A DNA stretch of 64,000 bases from Candidatus Omnitrophota bacterium (GCA_029570205.1 JAKQSI010000021.1:58872-122871); one strand, 5' to 3'. Counted from the first letter of the stretch, positions 52,863-62,587 are shown. Numbers and translations are program-made. The notes: generated from the letters alone by a model not told the origin.

Positions 52863-53462
52863 TCAGGATAGTGTCTGCTGAGCGGCTCCATAGAGGCCAT
52901 GAGCGTGGATGTATTCGAAGACCGACTGAGGAACCAGGTATCGGACACTTCTCCCGGTGCGAATGTACTCACGAATCATTGACGAGGAGATGTCCATCAT
53001 GGGCATGTCGATAATGGCGGGTGAATCGGGTTGGGAATTTCCGTTTCCCCGTCCTGCTGAGGCTACGGAATATCGACTGAGGATTTTCTCACCATGGAAC
53101 CAATTCCGGATCTGGCCTGCCCAGTCTCCCCCAACCAGGAGAACCAATTCCGTGTCTGGTCCAAGGTCCCGTTCGAGTGCTTCCAAGGTCTGGATCGTAT
53201 AGCAGGGGCCTTTAAAGTCAATTTCAAAGCGAGAAACCGTAAATCCTGGATTATCAGTGACTGCCAGTTGAACCATCCGATAACGGTGTTCCGCATGGGC
53301 CAAGTCTGCTTGAGATCGCTTATGAGGTGGTTCCCCCGCAGGTACAAAAATCACCTCTTTCAAATCCAATGTCTCCAATGCGGCCTGTGCCAGAGCTAAA
53401 TGCGCAATATGGATGGGATTGAACGTTCCCCCGAATACCCCGACCCGGTCTTTCTCAACCAT
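52863..53462 (-). CDS. nadD: Nicotinate-nucleotide adenylyltransferase NadD
   Basis: The 199-residue protein begins VGVFGGTFNPIHIAHLALAQ, the nucleotidyltransferase (T/H)xGH-type motif, and has the later ISSSMIREYIRTGRSVRYLVPQSVFEYI signature of NadD. It converts nicotinate mononucleotide to deamido-NAD in NAD synthesis. It follows proA on the same strand, 95 bp downstream. The cell's NAD demand for the hydrogenase is not specially indicated by this position. Confidence 0.96.
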   Translation of the reverse strand: MVEKDRVGVFGGTFNPIHIAHLALAQAALETLDLKEVIFVPAGEPPHKRSQADLAHAEHRYRMVQLAVTDNPGFTVSRFEIDFKGPCYTIQTLEALERDLGPDTELVLLVGGDWAGQIRNWFHGEKILSRYSVASAGRGNGNSQPDSPAIIDMPMMDISSSMIREYIRTGRSVRYLVPQSVFEYIHAHGLYGAAQQTLS

Positions 53463-53557
53463 GGTAATCCTGATTTCCTGTCTGTGGAATACTTTCGCAG
53501 AGATTCCTCACATTCGTTCGGAAAATAACAATCTATGTCAATAGAAACTGACCTAAA

Positions 53558-54814
53558 TTATTCCCGAACTTGTCCGTCGCCGAACACGATGAACTTCTGC
53601 GTGGTCAAACCTTCCAGGCCGACCGGCCCGCGTGCGTGAAGTTTGTTAGTGGAAATGCCGATTTCCGCGCCAAGCCCGTACTCTCCCCCATCCGAGAAAC
53701 GAGTGGACGCGTTCACCATGACACTGGAGGAGTCAACCTCACGCAGGAATCGCATGGCACGGGTGTGGTTCTCGGTCACAATCGCCTCCGTGTGGCTTGA
53801 GGAATGCCGGGCGATGTGATCCATGGCCTCCTCGAAACTGGGCACAACCCGAATGGCGATGATCAGATCCAGGTATTCCTCGTCCCAATCCTGATCCGTG
53901 GCCGGTTTCGCCTCTGGGATCAATCGGCATGTTTTGGGGCATCCGCGAATTTCCACGCCCTTTTCGATCAGGGCTTTTCCCAAGCGAGGGAGAAACGATT
54001 CCGCTACAGATTCATGGATCAGAAAGGTCTCTGCGGCGTTGCAAACTCCAGGGCGCTGGACCTTTGCATTCATACAGATTCGCAGGGCCTTATCGAGATC
54101 GGCGTCCTCATCCACATAGACATGGCAGTTGCCGTCATAATGCTTCAAGACCGGCATTCTCGCCGTTTCGGAAACCAGCTTGACCAGCGGCTTTCCCCCG
54201 CGCGGAACAACCATGTCGATGCAGTCATCCATCGTAAGCAGCAGGCGAACGGCCTTCCTATCCGTTGTATTCACAAATCCGATTGCATCCGGCGGAACCT
54301 CCGTACCGGCGCAGGCTGCTCGAAGCGTTTCCGCCAGGGCGCGGTTGCTGTGAAAGGCTTCCGAACCGCCCCGTAGCACAACGGCATTGCCCGCCTTGAG
54401 ACACAGGGCCGCCGCGTCCACCGTCACATTCGGTCGCGACTCGTAAATCACTCCAATCACCCCGATCGGCACGCGCATCTTGCCCACGAAGATCCCGCTC
54501 GGACGGGGGACCACTCCGGAAATCTCTCCTACCGGGTCGGGAAGGGCAGCGATTTCACGCAAGGCCAAAGTTATTTCCCTGATTCGCTTATCCGTCAGCG
54601 CAAGACGGTCCAGCATGGCACTGGACAATCCCCTTGCCTTGCCCCCTTCAAGATCCCCCTCATTCGCCTTTTGAATCTCCGTTTTCATTCTCTCGATCCG
54701 TTCGGCGGACTGCATCAACCAGGCGTTTTTCGTCGCTGTCGAAAGGGAACCCATCACGCGCGAGGCTGTCTTCACCCGCTGTGCAAGTTCTTTCATGAGT
54801 ATTTCCGTATCCAT
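53558..54814 (-). CDS. proA: Gamma-glutamyl phosphate reductase ProA
   Basis: From the ATG at 54814 (the in-frame TTG at 54829 is upstream) the product has 418 residues, normal for ProA. The active-site cysteine lies in QRPGVCNAAET. Other signatures are VPIGVIGVIYESRPNVTVDAAALCLKAGNAVVLRGG and DLIIAIRVVPSFEEAMDHI, and the C-terminal part has YGLGAEIGIST. It reduces gamma-glutamyl phosphate to the semialdehyde in proline synthesis. ProB is not adjacent. The AGAGAGG site precedes the ATG closely. Confidence 0.96.
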   Translation of the reverse strand: MDTEILMKELAQRVKTASRVMGSLSTATKNAWLMQSAERIERMKTEIQKANEGDLEGGKARGLSSAMLDRLALTDKRIREITLALREIAALPDPVGEISGVVPRPSGIFVGKMRVPIGVIGVIYESRPNVTVDAAALCLKAGNAVVLRGGSEAFHSNRALAETLRAACAGTEVPPDAIGFVNTTDRKAVRLLLTMDDCIDMVVPRGGKPLVKLVSETARMPVLKHYDGNCHVYVDEDADLDKALRICMNAKVQRPGVCNAAETFLIHESVAESFLPRLGKALIEKGVEIRGCPKTCRLIPEAKPATDQDWDEEYLDLIIAIRVVPSFEEAMDHIARHSSSHTEAIVTENHTRAMRFLREVDSSSVMVNASTRFSDGGEYGLGAEIGISTNKLHARGPVGLEGLTTQKFIVFGDGQVRE

Positions 54815-54890
54815 ACCTCTCTGCTCCAATCCATTGGCAGCCTCTCACTGAGGGCTGTCCCTGTCCATTCTACGAGAACCGGCAGGAGAT

Positions 54891-54926
54891 TAAAAGAAAA
54901 ACCGGCAGGATTTGCCATCCCGCCGA
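54891..54926 (-). terminator. Rho-independent terminator after rpmB
   Basis: On the - strand CGGCGGGAT pairs with ATCCTGCCG across a 5-base loop (GGCAA), followed by GTTTTTCTTTT. It lies 30 bp past the rpmB stop and ends that single-gene transcript before proA. Confidence 0.85.
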
Positions 54927-54955
54927 TTCTCGATTCGATCATTTCTCGGCAACAA

Positions 54956-55159
54956 TCAGAAGGTAATTCCTTTTCCCTCTTTCTTGTTCATAGTGCGCAG
55001 GAAACGAGTCGATACCCACACCCGCTTCACTTTGCCGTTGATCTTGACCTTTTTCCGCTGGAGGTTCGGCTTAAAGCGACGCTTGGTTTTATTGTGAGCA
55101 TGACTGACATTGTTCCCTGTCATGGGGGCCAATCCGGTGAAAAAACACTTCTTTGCCAT
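54956..55159 (-). CDS. rpmB: 50S ribosomal protein L28
   Basis: The 67-residue basic protein starts [32 protein letters not shown] and continues [11 protein letters not shown], the L28 signature. It binds 23S rRNA. The CxxC zinc motif of some L28 proteins is incomplete (only Cys5), so this is the zinc-independent type. It is a solitary gene, with a strong terminator behind. Confidence 0.96.
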   Translation of the reverse strand: MAKKCFFTGLAPMTGNNVSHAHNKTKRRFKPNLQRKKVKINGKVKRVWVSTRFLRTMNKKEGKGITF

Positions 55160-55216
55160 TTCGATATACTCCAGAAAATAATTCGATTCTTATCTTAGGA
55201 TGGACACATAACGCGC

Positions 55217-56041
55217 TCAAGGGTAGCTCGAGAAATCGATTGCAATTTCAAGCCCGTCGAACGCCAATTCCATCCCGTTCGGTAGTTTTCCATTTGCCTC
55301 GCTATGATCAACATCATGAGTAATGTGCGTAAAGAAGGTCCTTTCTGCACCCAGCTGTTGCGCAACCTGCACGGCTTCATCCAAGTTGAAATGGGTGGGG
55401 TGAGGACTATACCGGAGCGCGTCCAGAATCAGCGCTTTCAGACCCTTCAGCCGCTCCAAACTGCGATCCGGGATTGCGCTGCAATCGTTGATATATGCAA
55501 ACGAGCCGATTCGATAGCCGAATATCTCCAGTTTGCCGTGCCGGACCGGAATCGGCTCGATCGGAATCCCTTGGAAATCAAACGCCTCACTGACTTCGTG
55601 GAAAGCCACTTTCGGAACCCCTCCGCCGTTCTGAAAAGGGTTTGTGAAATAGGAATAGACCTTTTTGAGATGTCCAATAGTCCGGGCATGTCCGAAAGCC
55701 GGAATCTCCTGTTCCTGGATAAAATTAAAAATCCTCAGATCGTCGCAACCGAAAATATGATCCGCATGTTCGTGCGTATACAGCACGGCGTCGATCCTGC
55801 GGATATCATTTTCCAGGCATTGCTGCCGCAGATCCGGTCCCGTGTCGATCAGAATCTTGACACCCCGCACATCCACCAGCGCTGAGGATCGCAGCCTTCT
55901 ATTTCGCGGATTGCTCGAGCGGCAGACCTTGCAGTCGCACGCAATCACCGGAATACCGCTGGAGGTTCCACTGCCAAGGATGGTGATCGTCAAAGCGGTT
56001 GATTCTGAGTTCATCGGTAAGTCTGTCTTGAGGTCATTCAC
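55217..56041 (-). CDS. PhnP-like MBL-fold metallohydrolase
   Basis: The 274-residue protein has the metal site THEHADH (89-95) and the typical PhnP-type N-terminus GSGTSSGIPVIACDCKVC, with C35, C37 and C40 likely a structural zinc site, then RRLRSSALVDVRGVKILIDTGPDLRQQ. The H-P-T-H-F motif near the end (SPHPTHFNLDEA) is also conserved. Relatives are cyclic phosphodiesterases. It overlaps the end of argS by 4 bp and is probably cotranscribed with it. Substrate not determined. Confidence 0.9.
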   Translation of the reverse strand: MNDLKTDLPMNSESTALTITILGSGTSSGIPVIACDCKVCRSSNPRNRRLRSSALVDVRGVKILIDTGPDLRQQCLENDIRRIDAVLYTHEHADHIFGCDDLRIFNFIQEQEIPAFGHARTIGHLKKVYSYFTNPFQNGGGVPKVAFHEVSEAFDFQGIPIEPIPVRHGKLEIFGYRIGSFAYINDCSAIPDRSLERLKGLKALILDALRYSPHPTHFNLDEAVQVAQQLGAERTFFTHITHDVDHSEANGKLPNGMELAFDGLEIAIDFSSYP

Positions 56042-57699
56042 ATTTTTTCCGGTGCGGTGACTTTCAGAATGCCCAGCGCATTCTCCATCACTTGGCGCAC
56101 GGCCCGGACCAGCAAAAATCGGGGTTTAGAACCCCGCGGATCGCTCTCGTTGAGAACTCGCTGGGCCTGGTAGTAAGCGTGAAATGTCTTTGCCAAGTCC
56201 TCCAGGTAATTGGTCAGCAAATGCGGCTCCAGGCGGTCCGCAGCATCCAGGATAACGGCGGGATAGTGTGCCAGCTTGATGAGTAATTCCCGCTCCCTTG
56301 GGAATGCCAGGATCGACCAATCCAGATCCTCTCCGATCTCCGCCGAGATACCCTTTTCCACTGCTTTCGCAGCAATGCTGCATGCGCGCGCATGGACGTA
56401 TTGCAGGTAATAAACGGGATTGTCCATCGATCGGCTTTTCGCCAGTTCCCAGTCAAATGTCATCTGTGCGGTGTAACTGCGCTGAATGAAGAAATACCGT
56501 GTGACATCCGCCGAGACATCCTCGATCATCTCGCGCATGGTGATCAGTTCGCCCTCCCGTTTGGAGAACTTCATCAGTCGATCACCGGCCTTCAGGCTTA
56601 CCATCTGGGTTAAGAGGTAGTGCAGGCTGGAGGTTTCAAGTCCAAGCAATTCAAGGGCATATTTTACTCGCTCTGCTTGGCTGTGATGATCGTGACCCAT
56701 CACATTGACCAGCCGGTCGAATCCGCGCCGAAGTTTGAATCGATGATAGGCGATATCCGGCGTGACATAAGTCGGTTCGCCATCACTTTTGACCAACACA
56801 CGGTCTTTATCGTCACCCTTGAGAGTGCTTCTAAGCCAAACGGCGTTATCTTTTTCATAAGTAGCATGTTTCGCTGCCAGATCCAACAGGGTTGATTTTA
56901 CCTCTCCGCTGTCATAAAGGCTTTTCTCGCTGACAAAACTGTCAAAGGAAATCCGCAACGCGGCCAAATCCTCGGAGATCCGTTTCATCAGTCTCTCGGC
57001 GGCATATTCCGTAAACCACTCCCATCCCTCCTCCAAACGACTGTCTCCATGTTCCCGGCGAATCTCTTCGGCGATCTCAACAATGTACGTCCCCTTGTAA
57101 CCATCTTCAGGGAACGTGAAAGGCAGGCCGTATAGCTCGCGATAGCGTGCCTGGACCGAGAGACCCAAGTTTCTCATCTGCGCCCCGGCATCGTTGTAAT
57201 AATATTCCCGCTGCACTTCATAGCCGACAGCCGCCATGAGTTCCGCTACGGTGTCTCCTACAACCGCGCCGCGAATGTGTCCCACGTGTAAGGGGCCGGT
57301 AGGATTGGCGCTCACAAACTCCACCAGCGCTCTCTTGCCGGAATGAACAGTAGAACGCCCATATCCCCCCAGTTCGGTCAGAATCTCCTCCAGAATCTTT
57401 TTCAACACGAGATCGGACAGAAAAATGTTGAGGAATCCGGGACCTGCGATCTCTACATGATCGACCAGTTCCGAGGTTTCCAAAGCATCACGGAAAATCT
57501 GGGCAACTTCTTTCGGGGGGCGGCGGAGGCGTTTCGCTGTCATCATGGCCGCATTCGAGGAAAGGTCTCCACGGGCACTCTCTCTCGGAAGTGCAAAAGG
57601 GGGAAACGCTTCTATGGTAAATTCTTCACCGGTCGGTGAATTGCAGGTGTTTGCCAACAATCCAAGCAATGTTTTGCGAATCGAGAATATGGTGTACAT
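56038..57699 (-). CDS. argS: Arginyl-tRNA synthetase ArgS
   Basis: The 553-residue class I synthetase has the HIGH-type motif ANPTGPLHVGHIRGAVVGD and a KMSKS-type loop as MKFSKREGE. The N-terminal additional domain and the C-terminal DALR anticodon domain (VYYLQYVHARACSI ... LTNYLEDLAKTFHAYYQAQRVL) are both present. It charges tRNA-Arg. The 3' end overlaps the PhnP-like gene. It is divergent from the radical SAM gene at 57801. Confidence 0.97.
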   Translation of the reverse strand: MYTIFSIRKTLLGLLANTCNSPTGEEFTIEAFPPFALPRESARGDLSSNAAMMTAKRLRRPPKEVAQIFRDALETSELVDHVEIAGPGFLNIFLSDLVLKKILEEILTELGGYGRSTVHSGKRALVEFVSANPTGPLHVGHIRGAVVGDTVAELMAAVGYEVQREYYYNDAGAQMRNLGLSVQARYRELYGLPFTFPEDGYKGTYIVEIAEEIRREHGDSRLEEGWEWFTEYAAERLMKRISEDLAALRISFDSFVSEKSLYDSGEVKSTLLDLAAKHATYEKDNAVWLRSTLKGDDKDRVLVKSDGEPTYVTPDIAYHRFKLRRGFDRLVNVMGHDHHSQAERVKYALELLGLETSSLHYLLTQMVSLKAGDRLMKFSKREGELITMREMIEDVSADVTRYFFIQRSYTAQMTFDWELAKSRSMDNPVYYLQYVHARACSIAAKAVEKGISAEIGEDLDWSILAFPRERELLIKLAHYPAVILDAADRLEPHLLTNYLEDLAKTFHAYYQAQRVLNESDPRGSKPRFLLVRAVRQVMENALGILKVTAPEKM

Positions 57700-57800
57700 C
57701 CGGAATTCCTTTAGGGAGGATTCAAAACAGTAAGATCCTTCGGATCATATAAAGCTTTTATGTTACCATAGATGCAGAATTATTCTTGCCTTCTTGTGCA

Positions 57801-59273
57801 ATGACAGGAACTATGAATTCCAGACCGCGCTGCCTGTTCATCAATCCGCCCATGCGGAACGGGACGATTTATATGAAAGAGATTGGTCGTTGTGGGCGGA
57901 GAAGCATTGGGGGTGAGCTTTGGCCCCAGACCGGCCTGGCGTACCTGGCGGCTGTGGCACGTGAGCAGGGTTGTGCCGTAGAGTTGTTCGACGCGATGGC
58001 ACTCGGCTGGCGATGGGAGGAATCACTTGCGCAGGCATCACGTTTCGCTCCAAATCTCATCGTTATTCTCGTTACAACGCCAACATTCACAAACGATGCC
58101 GCCTACGCCCAAGCCATACGGAAAATTTTGCCTGAGGCACAAATCGCCTTGGTCGGAACACATGTAACCGCGCTTCCTAATGATTCACTTTTGGAATCAC
58201 AGGCCGATTTCGGCATCCTGGGCGAGGCGGAACCTGTGTTGGCGGAAATGCTGATGCGATGGCCCGATGCGCTGGAGCGTGTGAGCGGACTGGCCCGCCG
58301 GCAAGGGGGGAAGGTTATCCGCAATCAGGGACGACTGTTTGTGGAATCTCTCGATGACCTTCCCGATCCCGCGCGGGATCTTTTGCCGTTTCATCGGTAC
58401 AGCATGGCGTTCACCGAAGGACGCCCGTTTACAACGGTTATTCCCTGTCGTGGATGTCCCTATCCATGCACGTTCTGTCGGGCAGGCGATGTCTGGGGAA
58501 AGAAAGTCCGGGTCCGTTCCCCCAGGCGAGTTGTCCGCGAGCTGCTCGAAATTCAAAACCGGTTTGGGATTCGCGATGTTGCTTTTATGACAGACAGCCT
58601 TCTCACCAATAGGGAATGGTCGATGGACTTGTTTCGGGAGATGATCTCCGCTGAGGCCGATATCCACTGGATCGCAAATGCCCGAGCCGACCAAGTCAAT
58701 CCGGAACTCCTGGGACTGATGAAACAGGCCGGATGTCGCCTAATCTCTTTTGGAATTGAGTCTGGTAGCCAGGAAATCCTGGACTCCATGAAGAAACACC
58801 TGACGCTGGAGCAGTGCAGGGAAGGGGTCAGGATGGCCCGAAAGGCGGGGATTGTCACATTTGCTTATTTCATCCTGGGACTGCCGGGTGAAACGAAAGA
58901 TACCATTCGAGAGACCATCCAATTCGCCAGGATACTCCGAGCAGACTATTCGAATTTTCATATCGCCACACCATTTCCAGGAACAGAGTTTTATGAGCAG
59001 GCCAAGACGAACGGTTGGCTGATCAGTAACCGTTGGGAGGACTATGAGGAGGAAGGTTCGGCGGTAGTCTCGTATCCGGATCTTTCGGCGTCAGACTTGG
59101 TTGCGGCGCAAAAACGGGCCATGTTGGCCTTCTATTTGTCACCCAGATATCTGATCCGGGAGATATTGCGAATTCGGGGCTGGGGAGACTTGAAAGCCAA
59201 GTGCAAGGCAGGTTGGCGGATGATGAAGTTGATGGGGGATAAAGAATTAAGAATTAAAAAAAGGGGGGATTGA
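57801..59273 (+). CDS. B12-binding radical SAM protein
   Basis: About 490 residues from the ATG at 57801. A TTG at 57786 and an ATG at 57813 are alternatives. The N-terminal cobalamin-binding-like region (about 40-150: GLAYLAAVAREQGCAVELFDAM, ILGEAEPVL) is followed by the radical SAM site CRGCPYPCTFC (C219, C222, C226, with the CxxxCxxC set completed by the next cysteines), and FILGLPGETKDTIRETIQFA. Similar proteins act on lipid or natural-product carbons. The final residues ELRIKKRGD and the stop codon come from an AATTAAGAATT-type repeat, so the native end is probably lost or extended. Confidence 0.86.
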   Translation: MTGTMNSRPRCLFINPPMRNGTIYMKEIGRCGRRSIGGELWPQTGLAYLAAVAREQGCAVELFDAMALGWRWEESLAQASRFAPNLIVILVTTPTFTNDAAYAQAIRKILPEAQIALVGTHVTALPNDSLLESQADFGILGEAEPVLAEMLMRWPDALERVSGLARRQGGKVIRNQGRLFVESLDDLPDPARDLLPFHRYSMAFTEGRPFTTVIPCRGCPYPCTFCRAGDVWGKKVRVRSPRRVVRELLEIQNRFGIRDVAFMTDSLLTNREWSMDLFREMISAEADIHWIANARADQVNPELLGLMKQAGCRLISFGIESGSQEILDSMKKHLTLEQCREGVRMARKAGIVTFAYFILGLPGETKDTIRETIQFARILRADYSNFHIATPFPGTEFYEQAKTNGWLISNRWEDYEEEGSAVVSYPDLSASDLVAAQKRAMLAFYLSPRYLIREILRIRGWGDLKAKCKAGWRMMKLMGDKELRIKKRGD

Positions 59274-59275
59274 CC
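59247..59275 (+). repeat. AATTAAGAATT repeat at the end of the radical SAM gene
   Basis: AAAGAATTAAGAATTAAAAA followed by GGGGGATTGA. The same core occurs at 12252-12287, 13474-13491, and 63634-63650. In this copy the reading frame passes through the repeat and stops at its TGA. Confidence 0.6.
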
Positions 59276-59322
59276 GTGGAAGAAACAAGCCAAAGAATCA
59301 ATCTCACCGTCGGGCATTCTTG

Positions 59323-60921
59323 TTATCGAGGTGGTGAGCTTGATGGCTGCCCTCCTGGACCAGGATTCACAGGAGGATTCGGCTCCGGTCGGGGAGGAGC
59401 GATCTGTTGGAGAAAATTGTCAAGGCGATCCGCATCGAAAATGGGATGCTCTTCTCCATAGGCCGACCTTAAATACCGCAGCCAACTGGAAAGTTGCTGA
59501 TGCGAAAGCGCCAGCCTTGCGCGACGGTTTTCTGAGGAGTCCTGTTTCCAGAGCTGATAAGCGCAATAGGCATCGGTGAGATCGCGCCACAAACGTGCGG
59601 CATCCTCCAACATCTCCAATTGTGCCGACAATCCGATATAGACCGGGATCTGAGCGGAGGCTCGCGCGCGCTCCAGGGCAGCGTGTGCCTCCAGGCATTT
59701 CGCAACCGCTTCGTCTTTTTCTACAACCATCGATTGCGCCACACTTGGGGTAATGGTCTTGAGCAAAACCTCATTCTTCTTCAAATTCGGAATCCACGCT
59801 GAAAGAGCGCCGCTTTCGAGGTCTTTGGACGCAGCCTTCAAATCGGGAATCCGACTCTCATTGTTGAGAAAGGGCAGCCTCTGAGTCAAAAAAGTCTTCT
59901 CGATGATTTCACCGGTTGATTCGAGGCAGAAACGAAGATTCTTGTGTTCTTTCTCGCCGAACGTCATTTGAAGATAGTCGGTCCATATTCGATCAATCGT
60001 GGTACTCGGATCTGCAAGCAACCTACAAAACGTGAACAGATTGACTTCATTCGGTGTACCCACACAATGCTCATGTCCGCAATCCACCCGCGCGACTGCA
60101 CCCGCCGCGCCTTTGCTCAAAGCATAGGAGATTTCCCTGCTGACTCTTTCAGGGCAGCAATAGGGGATCAGACATCTCCCGTAATGGGTGTTCCCCAAGT
60201 CCATTTCCACTAATTGACGTCGGTCTGCAAATCTCCCGATGATTGGATGGTCAGGCGCATCAGGATGGGACCGATAAGGCAGGGCAGGGATAATCACACC
60301 AACACTTTTGCTCGCACCTGAGATAGCCTGGATGATCTCATCCACCTCTGTCGGAGGGACTTCAGGAAATTGCACCCACATATCCCAATCCAGTTCGCGG
60401 CAAACCGTATCGAGTTCCGTGATCAGCTTGCTCAGTCGCGCCGCCCCGCTCATTGTGGATTGAATGCGAGCGGTATCGAAAATGGAGAGTTCCGCACTAT
60501 CCACGGAAAGAACCAGGCCATCGACTTCCGGCAGGACGTCGTGCAATGCCTTGTAACGCTCGTGAACTTTGCCCCAGAATCCGGGATCGTCCAATGAGAT
60601 CTTCTGTCCATTGGAGATATCTTGGAACTCCTGAATAGACAGATAAACGGCCATTTCTTTTTGTTGAGCGGAGAGCGTCACCTGCCGGATTCGGCGCGCT
60701 CTTTCAGGATCATGGACGACCGCGCTGACCGAGTTCACAATCTCACCGGACAGCTGTATCTGATTGACCCCGTTTTGATGAGCGATATCGACAACTTTCT
60801 GAAGATAGGAAAGATCATCATGCTCGAAACGCCAAGCCACGACTGTGGCGGCTTGCGAGGATGTTCCATGAATTGACAGGGTCAGCGCAAAGACAACTGA
60901 GAGAAACGCCCGATGGTTCAT
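59323..60921 (-). CDS. Secreted protein, possible GH67/clan-type TIM barrel
   Basis: The 532-residue product has a Sec signal peptide (AFLSVVFALTLSIHGTSSQAATV). The body suggests a glycoside-hydrolase-like barrel: FEHDDLSYLQKVVDIAHQNGVNQIQLSGEIVNS, later VDGLVLSVDSAELSIFD and WDMWVQFPEVPPTEVDEIIQ, then an alpha-helical region. It resembles alpha-glucuronidase-type (GH67/GH115) folds only weakly and I cannot assign catalytic residues. The C-terminus is Pro/Ser/Gly-rich. The start has no strong ribosome site. It lies 25 bp downstream of the STAS gene on the same strand. Confidence 0.55.
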   Translation of the reverse strand: MNHRAFLSVVFALTLSIHGTSSQAATVVAWRFEHDDLSYLQKVVDIAHQNGVNQIQLSGEIVNSVSAVVHDPERARRIRQVTLSAQQKEMAVYLSIQEFQDISNGQKISLDDPGFWGKVHERYKALHDVLPEVDGLVLSVDSAELSIFDTARIQSTMSGAARLSKLITELDTVCRELDWDMWVQFPEVPPTEVDEIIQAISGASKSVGVIIPALPYRSHPDAPDHPIIGRFADRRQLVEMDLGNTHYGRCLIPYCCPERVSREISYALSKGAAGAVARVDCGHEHCVGTPNEVNLFTFCRLLADPSTTIDRIWTDYLQMTFGEKEHKNLRFCLESTGEIIEKTFLTQRLPFLNNESRIPDLKAASKDLESGALSAWIPNLKKNEVLLKTITPSVAQSMVVEKDEAVAKCLEAHAALERARASAQIPVYIGLSAQLEMLEDAARLWRDLTDAYCAYQLWKQDSSENRRARLALSHQQLSSWLRYLRSAYGEEHPIFDADRLDNFLQQIAPPRPEPNPPVNPGPGGQPSSSPPR

Positions 60922-60946
60922 GTTGTTTTCTCAATTCCGGTTGCGA

Positions 60947-61645
60947 TCAAGATACGAGAGTTTTCTTGATGAGAGACATCACGGCCATTTCACGGTCGGT
61001 GTGAATCTCTATCATGGTTTCTTCCTCGCCGCTCGCCAGTATTTCTACAATGCGTGAATTCGGTCGGATCAGGAAACAGGCATGTTTTCCTTTTTCTTCG
61101 AACTCCCGAATACATCGATCCAGGAATTTCACAGCGGCATCAGACGTGGCAGTCATATCGGTCACATCCAGCAAGGCCAATCGTTGCGAGGGTCCCAGTT
61201 TACAGAGCGCCGCCTGGATTTTCGTTACGCTGGAGATGCTCAATCCGCCGGATACCTCCAGGGTGGTGACAACCCCCGCTTCTATTATTTTGACGAGGAG
61301 ATCGTCCAAACCCACGCTGCCATTGCGGATTTGTTTCCGCACATGTTGAGCTTCCTCGGTCAACAGACGGAGGGTAAAACTGCCGCGACCGCACCGGCTG
61401 ACCTGGCCGGATTTCATTTGGGGACTGTTCATAACTTGTTCGGCGGTGAATTTCCCACCCTTCCAGTGTTCTGGAACCGGAGCGATGTGTATGGTCGCGC
61501 CCTTTTCTACCTTGGTTGAGGAACGCAGATCTGCCATGAGACCATCCAGTGACACCATGGATGCAAAGAAGGGTATCTGGGTCCCTTCAACCAGACATAC
61601 GTGCAGCTCCTTGATCTCCTGCTTTCCACTTCTTTGCGACGGCAT
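60947..61645 (-). CDS. STAS-domain protein
   Basis: The 232-residue protein ends in a STAS domain (about 125-225: LEVSGGLSISSVTKIQAALCKLGPSQRLALLDVTDMTATSDAAVKFLDRCI), as in anti-sigma factor antagonists; the usual phosphorylated Ser/Thr lies in VTDMTATSDAA. The N-terminal 100 residues form a separate beta-rich domain with no clear match. It could belong to a partner-switching pathway, although the RsbT-like protein at 12278 is far away. It is upstream of the GH-like secreted protein. Confidence 0.75.
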   Translation of the reverse strand: MPSQRSGKQEIKELHVCLVEGTQIPFFASMVSLDGLMADLRSSTKVEKGATIHIAPVPEHWKGGKFTAEQVMNSPQMKSGQVSRCGRGSFTLRLLTEEAQHVRKQIRNGSVGLDDLLVKIIEAGVVTTLEVSGGLSISSVTKIQAALCKLGPSQRLALLDVTDMTATSDAAVKFLDRCIREFEEKGKHACFLIRPNSRIVEILASGEEETMIEIHTDREMAVMSLIKKTLVS

Positions 61646-61672
61646 AAGAGTTTTCCCGAAATCAATGAAACC

Positions 61673-61880
61673 CTAATACGAAATCCGAATGGTCTTGACT
61701 TGCGATGCTTTCATGGGAACCGTGACAGTCCGGTCGTTGTATTCTAACGGGACAGGGTCCTTCTCCAGAAGAGTAATTTCTTCCGCCACGAGAATTTTCG
61801 ATCCCACAGTAACCTTTGCGCGACTCATCCGCCTCGCTGTTTCCCAAAGCCGAAGCAACAGTCCTCTCACGCAATAACAA
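61673..61880 (-). pseudogene. 3' remnant of a GH38 alpha-mannosidase gene
   Basis: The open frame ends GLLLRLWETARRMSRAKVTV followed by LLEKDPVPLEYNDRTVTVPMKASQVKTIRISY. The L-R-L-W-E and T-V-P-M-K-x-x-Q-(V/I)-K-T-(I/L)-R-I run is the C-terminal beta-domain signature of GH38 alpha-mannosidases, whose catalytic part is absent. Upstream (61900-62137) is A/T-rich and non-coding. The preceding ~25 codons in frame lack similarity. It is a gene remnant, not a functional enzyme. Confidence 0.6.
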
Positions 61881-62073
61881 ATCGAATTATCGCAGAAATT
61901 GTAACAAATCTCCACAAGACTATCGCTAAACTTGCCTGGGACAGAGAGGAAGCGACTTAAAAACATTTAAATCCAGGGTTGTTTAGGTAGGGTCTTGTTG
62001 TTTTATGTAGTCGCATAAGATGTATTATGTATACTATTCTTTTCACGTTTATGGATTCTGACGATTCCAGCCC

Positions 62074-62103
62074 TTGATATCATCTAAATTGAAGTGATAT
62101 AAG
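62074..62103 (+). promoter_or_regulatory. Sigma-70-type promoter of dtd
   Basis: TTGATA (62074-62079), 17 bases later ATATAA (62097-62102) or TATAAG. It is ~35 bp upstream of the dtd start. The region from 61900 to 62070 shows nothing else coding. Confidence 0.45.
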
Positions 62104-62137
62104 TAAAGGTAATTCAGGATACAGTGAGGATTTTAAT

Positions 62138-62587
62138 ATGCGTGCCGTTATTCAGAGAGTTACTCAAGCAAGTGTGAGCGTTGGTGGTGAGGTTGTTGGG
62201 GTGATCGGGGCCGGTGTGTTGGTATTTTTGGGTGTGCAGAAAAGCGACACGGAGCGGGATTTGTTCTGGCTGGTGGATAAGATTTCCGAGTTGAGAATGT
62301 TTCGGGACGAGAACGGAAAGATGAACCGTTCCCTATCGGATATTTCGGGGCAAGTTCTTGTGATTTCACAGTTTACGTTGTGTGCAGATTGCCGTAAGGG
62401 ACGGCGTCCCGGATTCGACCAGGCTGCGGATCCCGTTGCTGCGGAGGCATTCTACGAGCAGGCGATCCAGAGATTTCGGGAGCGTGGGCTGAGGACGGAA
62501 TGCGGGCGGTTTGGGGCGATTATGCAGGTGGATTTAAGGAATGACGGGCCGGTGACGTTTGTGATCGAGAGTCCGTTTCCAAGGTAA
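62138..62587 (+). CDS. dtd: D-aminoacyl-tRNA deacylase Dtd
   Basis: The 149-residue protein is full length for [58 protein letters not shown] and [11 protein letters not shown] match the family. It removes D-amino acids wrongly attached to tRNAs. GTGAGG precedes the ATG, and a sigma-70-like promoter lies upstream. It is the last intact gene of the window. Confidence 0.96.
   Translation: MRAVIQRVTQASVSVGGEVVGVIGAGVLVFLGVQKSDTERDLFWLVDKISELRMFRDENGKMNRSLSDISGQVLVISQFTLCADCRKGRRPGFDQAADPVAAEAFYEQAIQRFRERGLRTECGRFGAIMQVDLRNDGPVTFVIESPFPR

Noticed and set aside
55388-55411. A GGGTGGGGTGAGGACTATACC run, like the palindromic repeat copy at 30243.
   Set aside because: It encodes the conserved H-P-T-H-F motif of the MBL hydrolase and lacks the stem.
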